Positions 10,629-20,010 of a stretch of 62,613 nt of DNA are shown here, piece after piece; position 1 is the first letter of the stretch; every line of letters begins with the position of its first letter. The position numbers were made by a program, and so were the translations under genes. Under the pieces are notes generated by a model. The model saw nothing but the letters and a program-made list of their open reading frames with translations, searched no databases and had not been told where the DNA came from. The DNA is from Gonapodya prolifera JEL478 (taxonomy: Eukaryota; Monoblepharomycota; Monoblepharidomycetes; Monoblepharidales; Gonapodyaceae): assembly GCA_001574975.1 (NCBI GenBank), contig KQ965825.1, forward strand, positions 1 to 62,613, given 5' to 3'.

Positions 10629-11918
10629 TTACTCCAACTTCCCATACCCAAACTCGGTCGGATCATCCCCTGCTCCAAACTCGTCCTCCTCACCCGCTCC
10701 CGCCGGCCACTTCCCATACTGTTCGAAATCCGTCTGAGCGGCGTACAGCATGTCGGCCTGGCTGAGCAGCCCCGGAGGACGGCCGTGGGGAGAGTCCGTA
10801 CCGTTGGACGTCCCATTTTCATTTGCTGGGCGAGAATCGAGGTCCGGAAGAGCGTCCAGCCATACGATCCCGGCCCCCATGCCAGGTGTGGCGTCGTCTT
10901 TGTCCTCTGAGAGCCAGTGGGTGGAGTCGCCTTCGGCGGGTTCGGGGATTTGGGCTGTAGGAGGAGGCGTGTCGGGAAAGGCGACGGGGAAAGAGTGGCC
11001 GATAGGTACAGCAGGTGGAGGCGCAGGTGTCGTGTCTGTGGGTGCGAATCCGGAGGTGGCTGGGAACGAGGAGTTGTTGAACGGGTTGTTGGTCGAGAGC
11101 TGGGAAAAGGCGTCTTCAAGTGACTTTTGCCCTTCACTCTGCTGTACCGGAGGGTATTGTTGTGTAGCAGTAAATGAGTCTTGAAAGCCGGTTGCGGCGG
11201 TTCCTGCGTTCGGCGCAGAATCCAGAGCTGCGAACGCATCATCGAATCCCGATGCTCCCTGCGAGGACAGTGGAAGAGGTGCAAGTGAAGACCATGGATC
11301 GTCTGAAGGTGAATCCGTCACGCCAATTGCCGGCGCTTGTGCCTTCGCTGCACTGGCTTTCCTTCCATGCCCCTTTTTGAAAGCGCCACCAAGGGCCACC
11401 CCTGACCAGGCAAACAAGTGGTCCATCCCCAAGAGGACATCTCGAGTCTGTGCGAATGCCTCGAGGTCCGCTTGTGACGTGGTTGTCGGCGATTGGGAGC
11501 TCGGGTCTCGCATGACCACTTTGAAGGGTTTGAGCTTCTGCCGAGGTCGGGCGGGGGCCCCGGATGGATCCACGGTAGGCGCAGAGGCTATCAGTGTTTC
11601 TCCTTCTTCCCCCTTTCCTCCTGATCCGGCGCCTCCAAAAACCTCGTCGTCACCGCCCAGCACCTCTTCCTCCCCGTCGGCGTCGGCATCTCCAAGGAGC
11701 CCCTTCGATTCCACACCGCCTTCCGCTTTTGCCGCAGTAACGGTCTGCACGACCTCGTGTGACGAGTTTGCGTGGATCGCTTGTTGTTTGTGTGATACTT
11801 CGTCGTCGTCGTCGCCGACCGATGATGCCACCGATGAGGTGTCCGAAACATCGTCAGCTGCTGCGAAGGGATCGTCTTTCGGGAAGGGTGGCGTCGACTG
11901 GGTGGGGAAAGCTGCCAT
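10629..11918 (-). CDS. Low-complexity acidic protein with DPF/NPF/DPW motifs
   Basis: An intronless frame of 429 residues. The N-terminus is acidic and Ser-rich (MAAFPTQSTPPFPKDDPFAA) and I see no folded domain I can name. Short motifs stand out: DPF near the N-terminus, DDPWSSL in the middle, repeats of the type FDDAFAAL / LEDAFSQL, and NNPFNNS. DPF/DPW and NPF tripeptides are known docking motifs for the AP-2 ear and EH domains in clathrin-mediated endocytosis. The protein therefore resembles an unstructured endocytic accessory or adaptor. That is an inference from motifs, and such tripeptides also occur by chance in disordered proteins. It converges with the 3' flank of the PB1-family copy at 7266-10250. 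Confidence 0.5.
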   Translation of the reverse strand: MAAFPTQSTPPFPKDDPFAAADDVSDTSSVASSVGDDDDEVSHKQQAIHANSSHEVVQTVTAAKAEGGVESKGLLGDADADGEEEVLGGDDEVFGGAGSGGKGEEGETLIASAPTVDPSGAPARPRQKLKPFKVVMRDPSSQSPTTTSQADLEAFAQTRDVLLGMDHLFAWSGVALGGAFKKGHGRKASAAKAQAPAIGVTDSPSDDPWSSLAPLPLSSQGASGFDDAFAALDSAPNAGTAATGFQDSFTATQQYPPVQQSEGQKSLEDAFSQLSTNNPFNNSSFPATSGFAPTDTTPAPPPAVPIGHSFPVAFPDTPPPTAQIPEPAEGDSTHWLSEDKDDATPGMGAGIVWLDALPDLDSRPANENGTSNGTDSPHGRPPGLLSQADMLYAAQTDFEQYGKWPAGAGEEDEFGAGDDPTEFGYGKLE

Positions 11919-12203
11919 CTCGAATCGTGTTTATGGAAGTGTATGACAAATTTAGCCGGATGCTCAATGAACCACTGCGAGAAAAATTATTCAGTAATTA
12001 TTGAAATTTTATCGTTGATCTTTCATGAAAAGGGATTCAAAGTTACGTTGTAAATGCATTCACAGTGAACTCATTTCTAGAAGTGTCCGCGCCGTCCTGC
12101 CCACCGTTCCCGGCCTGCCACTGCCCCTCGCCCGGATACATTCATTACTCGCTGCGTCCCTGAGATCGTCTGTCGTCACGGTTGCGCGGTCCCCACTGTA
12201 CTC

Positions 12204-13383
12204 TCAGTCTTGCGAAGGTGAACGGCCACGACGTGAATCACGATAGCGATTTGGGGAGGGTGACCAGTGCCGGTCAGTTTTTCTTCTACGGTTACCAACT
12301 ATGCGACCGTTGTTGCGAGGTGAGGATGCATGATCACCACGGCGATGATCCTGGTTGTGACGTTGAGAGAACTGCTGGTCGTGGCGATTGCTTTCGGGGC
12401 TTCGAGGACGGTCGTTGTGTCTGGGGGACCGACAACGGTTATAGTTTGGGCTTCGGGAACGTGGATTACTCCAAGTGGACTGACGCCATTGGTCGCAGCT
12501 GGGGGTTTGAGAGCTTGAAGTAGTGTACTCCCTCCGGCACGTCTGTGGTTATCATCTCTGCAGCCACGTTTCGTGCTTGGCCCAAAATCTGAATCGCCTT
12601 CATCGTCATTGTTGCTCAGGCTTTCTTTTCCTGTCTGCGACTGACCCTTCCGTGGACTGAGGTCGGTTCGGCTGGAATATAGGCGCAGGTAGTCCTGTAT
12701 TCACGGCCACTGAGGGAAGAAGACTGCTTTGTCGTGCTTCCAGCCAACGTCGTCTTCATCAAGGCTTTAAGTACAGCCGTCTGGCCCTTCACCAATGATT
12801 GCAAGCTTGTTCCCTGTGAACGCCGCGAGCCAATCATGCGCCTTCCTTGGCCAAGACAAGAACTGCATGCGGTTGGGACAACCCCAGAGAAACGGCGGAA
12901 CTGCGCACCATCAGCCAGGACCATATCGTTAATGTGCCGCTGACCAAACGTCTCGGATGCGTTATCCAGCGCAACAACATCAGCGCCTCGGTCACGCAGG
13001 AAACGGCCCCAGTACCCGGACCCAGCAGCAATCTCCACAATTTTCCCACCCGAGTGCTCGACGAGCGCCTGGAGCGCCTCCTCGGTTGGAACTGCCCACG
13101 AGAAGGCCCGCACCGCCATCGACCTGTACCTACTGCTGGTGTGGGTCCCGTCGCACGTCCACCTGCCGTACCGAAGCCAGATACGGAGGAGCTCATTGTC
13201 GTTTGGCGATACGGGGAAAGGCGAGTCGTACTCCCGTGGGGCGAACCTGTCGTCGAGGTCGACACGCCAGCGCCCGCGGAGTTCGTCGAGAGATTCCTCC
13301 TCTTCGAGGGAGCGCTGGAGTGTTTCGTGAAGAGGGAGGCCTTTGATCGGCCCGACTGGAAGCGTGGAGGCTGATTGGCCCAA
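12204..13383 (-). pseudogene. SAM-dependent methyltransferase, decayed copy 1
   Basis: Begins at ATG 13383 (MGQSASTLPVGPIKGLPLHE) and contains a class-I methyltransferase core. Motif I reads VEIAAGSGYWGRFL and the following strand VVALDN. After RRFSG the frame is lost by one base relative to the tandem copy (about 12876). The continued frame (MQFLSWPRK, NKLAIIGEG) then meets in-frame stops where copy 2 has Trp or Gly codons (…CT-stop-SLDEDD, QWP-stop-IQDY). An Arg/Ser/Asn-rich tail (RSPNYNR, SPSPNRYRD) follows to about 12204. Together this is a pseudogene or badly broken allele. The ancestral substrate is unknown; the tail suggests RNA or chromatin association, which is speculative. Confidence 0.6.
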
Positions 13384-13639
13384 GGGAATGGGGTGATGTG
13401 TTTGCGGAAGTCAAGACCTGTTGAGTCACTTGTCCCTCAAGACAGCTTGCTCACGGACAATAATTGCATCCAGTTGTCATCAAATTTTCATTATTGATTT
13501 TTTGTGAAAAGTGATTCGAAATTTACTTTGTGAAGTCCAGACATTGGTCGGATCGTTGAAGTAGTGTTAGAAATGCTGTATCACGCAGAGTCCCTGCTGT
13601 CCCGCCCACAATTCCACCCGCCACCACCGTGCCCCTGTA

Positions 13640-14975
13640 GTACTCGTGGGTACCATGACGGTACCAAGTTGGAGATGGCGACCAGTGTCGTTCATCGGAC
13701 CGATTTAAAGAACGTCGACGGCGGTGACTACCAGGCTAGGGATGATCCTGGTTGCCCCTCCGTGACGTCGACGTCACTCGGGGATTGCTCTCCATGCCAT
13801 ACGGGGTTCCAGAACGTCTGCTGCTCCAAGGAGTTCGACGGCGGTCATAGTTGGGCTTTGATAGCGTGACATTGCAGCGGACTGACGCCAGTAATGTTCA
13901 TAGCTGAGGGTTCGGATCGGCCCATATTGGGTAACTCTCATCTTCATGGCGGTAGTAATCCAGCCAGCGGTCATAGCTAAGAGTTCAAGATCTGTGCATT
14001 GGGTAACTCGCATAATCATGGCGGTAATAATCCAGCCAGGGGCGGTCGTAGCTGAGAGTTCGAGCTCGGTCTGTCTGGTAACTCTCACGGTCATGGCCGT
14101 AATTTTGCGCTTTGCCCATAATCAGATTCGTCTTCGTCAACATGGTCACTGAGAGTTTCATTTCCCTTCCAGGACTGACCCTTCAGACGTGGGCTGAGAT
14201 CGATTCGGCGAGAATAAAGGCTCAGATAGTCCTGAACACCCGGCCATTGCGGGAGAAGCACCTCTCTGTCAAGTTTCCAACTGGTGTCGTCTTTATCGAG
14301 GTTCCATGTAGAGCGGCCTGGTTCTTCACCGATAATGGCAAGTTTGTCACCATTGAAATTCGCCAGGAAATCATCCCCGTTCCGGGCCCAGCTCAAGAAG
14401 AGCATGCGGTCGGGACATCCATCCGAGAAGCGAAGAAAATCTTCACCATTTGCGAATATGGTTTCTCTGATGTGCAGATAGTTTAGGGATTGCTCGCGTT
14501 ATCCACTGCCACAACGTCAGCTCCTCGTTCGCGCACGAGGCTCGTCCAATACCACGTCCCACTTCCAATGTCAACAATACATCTACCTGAGTGTTCGAAA
14601 AGAGCTTGCACCGCCTCCTCTGTCGGAACCGCCCACGAAAAGTCACGAACAACCAACCACCTGTGCGAACTGCTCACGTGTGTCCCTTGGCGAGTCCGCA
14701 GCACATAGCGGGCCCAGATAAGGAGAAGTTCGTTGTCTTCAGGTGAACTTTCGAAGGGCGATTGGTATGGTGGTGCGCCGTAAAGTCGGTCCCAACGGCC
14801 GTCTCGTCGCCTTGCCTCCTCTTCCTCGTCCAGGGGAGCGCTGGAGTGCTTCGTGGAGTGCTAGACCTTTAATGGGGCCGTCGGGGAGCATCGACGGTAA
14901 ATTGACCTTCGGGAATGTCGTGAATGATTTGGCCACAGTTTCGGTGCAAGGGTGCTCAAATCTCCACAACGCCAT
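13640..14975 (-). pseudogene. SAM-dependent methyltransferase, decayed copy 2
   Basis: Tandem duplicate of 12204-13383. The duplicated block runs from about 13478 to 14990, matching 12003-13390. N-terminal pieces (GPIKGLALHEALQRS), the pre-core block FSWAVPTEEAVQAL, motif I VDIGSGTWYWTSLV and VVAVDNAS are all present, as is the later block FLSWARNGDDF / NKLAIIGEEP-like. Two single-base changes break it: one extra base near 14840 (after LQRS) and one missing base near 14487 (after DNASNP). A further frame change lies at the start of the Tyr/Arg-rich tail, which here contains an amplified repeat (LDYYRH). The lesions differ from those in copy 1, so the two copies decayed independently. Confidence 0.6.
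13929..14100. repeat. Minisatellite, unit about 72-75 bp, in the methyltransferase tail
   Basis: The word GGTAACTC followed by a CATGG core recurs at 13930, 14002 and 14077, giving a period of 72-75 bp. A weaker partial unit lies just upstream. On the minus strand one frame reads a Tyr/Arg/Asp-rich repeat (SYDR, LDYYRH). It is absent at the matching place in the first methyltransferase copy, so it expanded after the duplication. Confidence 0.6.
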
Positions 14976-14999
14976 TTAAATGCGAAACCCGTTGTGTTA

Positions 15000-15691
15000 C
15001 TTCTTGCGAAGAAAGTAGAAGAGGAAATCGAGGCACTTTTCAAACTCTTCGGAAAATGGCGATGGTAACTTGGCGCCCAAATCTTTTCCCTTCGTTCTTT
15101 AAGAGGTGCGAAACAACATCATCACATCTGGGTGGGAAGGAATGCATTCGAAAACGTGGAAATTTTATGAGGTGTTTTTTTCGCGAAAATTCTTGATGGC
15201 ATTATCCATTGGAGTGATGAATTTCGAAACGATCACCCACATTACTAAACCGGTTGTCGCGATGGGAAAATCGTCTACAAACATGCAAAACCAAATTCTG
15301 GCGGTCATCGAAGAACGGGACTGTGTTGCCCGGTGGCGGTAACATCCTTCATCAAAAAATTTCGCTTGACATAAAGTAGACCGGTGGCAAGGAGGAAGAG
15401 GAGTGATTCGTCGCATGCGTTTTGTAAGATGAAGAGCTCTGAGTTTTGGTCGATTTATGATATATTTCGAGAGCTTGGTGGAACTTCGGTAATTCGACAG
15501 TTTTTAACCCTGGTGTTTTTCATGCTTGAAGAGGGATGATATAAGCAATAATAATGAGGTAATTATACTTTGCGTTGCGCCTCGTTGCGCTTGGTTTCCG
15601 TTGACGAAACTTACCTGAAGGGAATGCTCCTCCTTTGGAGGGTCCCCTGAGCCAAGAGTCCATCTTCGATGCGACCACACTCCACTCTCTG
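15000..15691. other. Spacer upstream of the GH26 gene, nothing recognised
   Basis: No gene, RNA or repeat recognised. The stretch must include the promoter of the GH26 gene that starts at about 15692. Confidence 0.4.
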
Positions 15692-17739
15692 ATGGTGGAT
15701 CAGAGACACGATTTCGAGCCCCAGCCGAATAGCTCGAGTGAAGTGCTGCGAGACTCGCGAGGGCACGTTGTCGTGCAATATGCCAAACCTGCTCGGAAAA
15801 CGCGCCGATCGCGATTGCGACTGGGTGAGAGCAAGCCCAAACCTGACATCTCATTCGAGCCTTGAGGTAACGCATACAAATCCCATCAGCCATCATCATC
15901 GTAGCCATTCTAGTCGTTGCAGGAGCAGTAGCCGTCGGTGTCTTCCTAGCCATCTCGACACGATCATCAAACGCCTCCGTCGCTGCCACAACGGGTCGTG
16001 CTGCTGACGCTGCCGCATCTGGCACGACGCGGTCCTTGACCTCGTTCACCACCACGACAACGCGACCCGCTCCCACACCAACAACGGCCCCCGCCGTGTT
16101 GCCTCCGACGGGAAAGTTCTGGTTTGGTATGACCGTGGATAACACAACGGACATACCGATAAGGCATTGGACGCTGGATGGGTCGGGAGGCGTGCGGCCA
16201 ATGCTTGGGGTGAGAAACACAACGATATTCTTGTTCTTATTCATTCAGGTCTGCAACTCAACAACCGGCTCTCCTTCTCCGCCAGCACATTTTCATTCTC
16301 CTCCAGCCGCCCGTCAACGCCACCACGCCCTCGCAGCTCGCCGACTACTTCTTGAACTTCTTTGGCGGGATGCCAGCGAACGGCGTGCTCATGTTCACAG
16401 TGGAGCCGTTCAATGGGATATCCGTCGACGAGGCGCCAGATGACGCAATACAGGCACTTGCCGATGCATGGCGCGAGCTGAATGTTCGAGGATATCAAGT
16501 ACTGGTCAGACCGTGTCACGAAATGAACGGTGAGGGCGCTTGGCATCGGTCTTGGCATATATTTTGCCAACCATCTGGATTCACTTGTTGACCAATGACG
16601 CGCACGTTGCATCTGCAGGAGGCTGGTACCCCTGGGGCCGCATTCCGACGCTCTACCGCGAATTCTGGATCCGGTTCGCAACCATCGTGCGCGCTACGGC
16701 ACCAATCACGTCGCTGATATGGTCGCCAACAATAAGCGACACGTATCCTTACGACCAGCGCAAGGTACCCGCAAATGGTTCTGCAGATATGGCGCTCTTA
16801 GATACGAACGGCAACGGCGTATTGGATGGAGGGGATGATCCGTACGCGGCGTATTGGCCGGGGGATGACTGGGTCGGTGAGTATTATGTCAGTTGATGTG
16901 ACAGCTGTGTGTCTCACAGTGTTTGTCACGTCTCCGTGATGGAAAGATTGGGTCAGCGGGTCCGTGTACTATTATGGTCCAAGGTAACGATTTTGGTGCC
17001 TTATGCTCGTCAGAGTTAAACTCACTCATTCTTGCTTGCTTGCTTGGAACTGGAATTTTCAGCTGGCCATGTGAGTGAACTTCTGTACTGGCGCTCACAC
17101 AGACCTCTGACCGGATGACGCACTGACCAGATACCAACAACTTCGTCCCCGCTGGAACATGGCTAGAACGTATTATCACAGGCAGGGTGACACTTACTGG
17201 AGAGCAGCGTGGGCCGTCGTTCTACGACGTGTACAGCGCCCAGAAAGGGAAGCCATTCATTTTCTCCGAAACTGCTGTGTATCATTGGCCAAAGTGGGTG
17301 CTTGCGTCGCGATCGATTGTCTTGTGTGTCGAGAGCTCGAAATTTTGTATGTTGCATTTAAAAGTGGAACGGGAGCGACGGAGGTGGCTCAAAAGCAGGG
17401 CTTCTGGTAAGCCGGAGAACCAAATTGATGTCCACGTTCACACTGATAAAGATTCTTTTCAGGCGTCTTGCACTTAATCGCACCGCCCAGGCACGTTTCC
17501 CCAACATTCGAGCAATGGCGTGGTTCGAAATCGCAAAAATTGAAACAGCGTGGCAGAACCAGTTCGTGGATTTCGCGATTGGCAGTGAGTTGCTTGCGGT
17601 GCCGACGAAGTGGACTCTGGTTTCAGTTTCCCTGATGTTTGCAGATAACTCTGATGTCCTAAATGCATTTCTGAGTGATGTCACGCCACCGGGAAACTCG
17701 GCGTCTAATATTGATACCAATATGTTTTTATGGGGCTAG
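15692..17739 (+). CDS. Membrane-anchored GH26-family glycoside hydrolase
   Basis: Nine exons can be placed: 15692-15824, 15890-16209, 16307-16529, 16619-16876, 16947-16983, 17063-17070, 17131-17293, 17463-17584, 17645-17739. All junctions are GT-AG. They total 1359 nt, an exact multiple of three, giving 452 residues. A 44-residue N-terminus ends in basic RRSRLRL, directly before a hydrophobic segment (IIIVAILVVAGAV), so a type II anchor is likely. A Thr/Pro linker follows. The catalytic domain shows the GH26 signature HEMNGGWYPWG, whose Glu is the expected acid/base, and FSETAVYHW, whose Glu is the likely nucleophile. Known family members act on beta-mannans or related glucans; the substrate here is unknown. 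Exon six is an 8-nt microexon. Start: the first in-frame ATG after an upstream stop. Confidence 0.75.
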
Positions 17740-18079
17740 ATGACCTACCGTATTTTTTCACAAATCAAACTTTGTCGAAACAGCCATCTCACTGCAATGT
17801 GTATGATATCTCCAGGACATGTCATCTCGAAGCCAGACGCGGTGGTGAGCATAATTATCTTCACCATAGAACGCGTTCATCGACAAGTACATGCTTGGAA
17901 TCAAATATACTTACACTTTGGGATGTGCTTTGTTATATGGCTGAGAGTACCTGATGGGAAGGCATGTCCCTTAGCGTGGTCCGCTGAGCGCTTTTGGCGA
18001 CTATGTGAAACCCGAATCTTGCACCTTATGCAGAGACCCGCGCTCCATTTCCCGTCGCATCCCTTGATCACGCTGTGAT

Positions 18080-19996
18080 GTGTTGCGAGACTCGAGTGGG
18101 CTATCATCGTGGGATATTCCAGGCGACCTGTTCGGAAAGCGCATAAATCGCGTTTACGTTTGTGTGAGAGCAAGCCCATCCCGCCATCTTCAGCATAGCA
18201 ATTTTAGGTCTTGCAGGTGCTGCAGGAGTTGGACTGTTCCTTTTCATCACGACGCGAAAATCAAGCCCCGCCACCACTTCAACCACGGCCCAGGCAGCTG
18301 TCGCCGCCGCAGCGGGCACTACGCCGCCCTGGTCAGACTTTGCCACCACGATAACGACAACGACGATGCGACCAGTTCCAACTCCCACCACACATCCGCG
18401 GCGGTGTTGCCACAGACTGGAAAGTACTGGTTTGGTATGACTGTTGATAACACAACCGAGATATCGATCAGCCATTGGACTCTGGGTGGAGCGGGTGGTA
18501 TTCGGCCAATGCTTGGGGTGAGAATTGAGGCAACGGTGCTTCCTCGGAGTTCAAGCCTACATAACCGCAACAACACCTTTACTTCCAGCACATATTCACT
18601 CTCCTCCAGTCGCCGGCCAATACTTCCACGCCCACGGACATGGCTGATTTTTTTTTGAGCTTTTTTGGCGGGATGCCCAGGAATAGTGTGCTCATGTTCA
18701 CGGTGGAACCGTTCAACGGGATATCAGTCGACGAGGCACCAGGCGGTCAAATACAGGCGCTCGCCGATGCTTGGCGTGAACTGAATATTCGAGGATATAA
18801 AGGGCTGGTCAGACCGTGCCACTGAATGAATGGTGAGGCTTGGCGGCGTCCTTGGCAGCCACGTTGTGACACATCTGGAACGCCTTATTGATCAATGAAA
18901 CGAACGACATATCTACAGGGGGCTGGTACCCCTGGGGCCGCGTTCCGACGCTCTACCGTGAATTCTGGATCCGCTTCGCCACCATTGTGCGCGCGACGGC
19001 GCCCATCATTTCGCTGATATGGTCACCAACCATCAGCGACTCGTACCCCTACGACCAGCGAAAAGTACCCGCAAACGGTTCGGCGGATATAGTGCTCCTG
19101 GAAACCAACGGGGACGGGGTACTGGACGGTCTGGACGATCCGTACGCGGCGTTTTGGCCGGGGGATGAGTCGGTTGGTGAGTGTGATTTCAGTTGCTGTG
19201 AGAGTTTTTGTGTTTCACGGTGTTCGTGACGCCTTCGTTGTTCCAAGATTGGGTGGGCGGGTCTGTGTACTATTATGGTCCAGAGTGAGTACGGCTGCGG
19301 TTGATTGCTGCAGTATGACTGTGAACGCACGGCGCACTCTCACCAGACACCAACAACTTCGTCCCGAAACTGCCATCTATCATTGGCTAAAGTGGGTGAT
19401 TACGTCTTCTGTTTATGCGATTTCTCCTCAAACATGTGCATGTCGCTCTCATAAAATGGAACGGGAGCGTCAGAGTTGGATCAAAAGCATGGCTTTTGTT
19501 AATTAGTGACAGAAACCAATTCTCCCGACGTCCGCGATTACAAACTAATGCGTATCTCTCCCAGGCGGCTTACACTCAACCGCACCACCGTGGCGCGCTT
19601 CCCCAACATTCCAGCAATGGCGTGGTTCGAAATTGCAAAGAATGAAGTTGCGTGGCAGAACCAGTTCATTGATTTCGCGATTAGCAATGAGTTGTTTGTC
19701 TCACGGTGAAGACTTTGCGGGCTTGGATTAATTTCAGTTGATTTTTATTTGTTGTCGAAGATAACTCTGACATCTTTGCTGCATTTCTACATGATGTCAT
19801 ACCACCGGGAAACGCGGCTTCCGGTATTGATACCAATATGTTTGCATGGGGCTGGACTTTCTTGGACGTGTATTTGATTCGCAATCCGACTCGCAGTCAG
19901 ATTATGTATGTAGTCAACTCGGAAGAAGCCACCAAATTATCCTACTGCTTGGGCAATCATCCCAAGTACTATTTTGTTGCTATGCAGTGCTCATAA
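18080..19996 (+). pseudogene. Decayed tandem copy of the GH26 hydrolase
   Basis: Collinear with the gene at 15692-17739, including intron positions (GTGAGAGCAAGCCC donor, GTGAG at about 18520). Lesions: frame changes in the N-terminal exon and in the Thr-rich linker (about 18375-18400). At 18823-18825 a TGA replaces the GAA of HEMNG, the catalytic acid/base Glu. Part of the exon before the nucleophile (about 120 nt, between TTCGTCCC and GAAACTGCC near 19365) is missing, and the microexon is altered. Downstream blocks (AMAWFEIAKNE, FAWGW) are still recognisable to a TAA at 19994-19996, only 15 nt before the SNF5 start. A selenocysteine reading of the TGA is not needed given the other lesions. 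Confidence 0.7.
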
Positions 19997-20010
19997 CAAA
20001 CGGTGATGTG

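Noticed and set aside
13929-14100. Regular repeats considered as a CRISPR-like array
   Set aside because: Units are adjacent and similar throughout, with no unique spacers; a minisatellite in a eukaryotic gene.
15504-16244. Long minus-strand open frame opposite the GH26 N-terminal exons
   Set aside because: It is the antisense shadow of the anchor and linker exons. The plus strand has matching exons in the tandem copy and a clear protein family.
18823-18825. TGA at the catalytic Glu of the second GH26 copy as recoded codon
   Set aside because: The same copy carries frameshifts and a deletion, and selenocysteine would not replace a catalytic Glu; it is a pseudogene.
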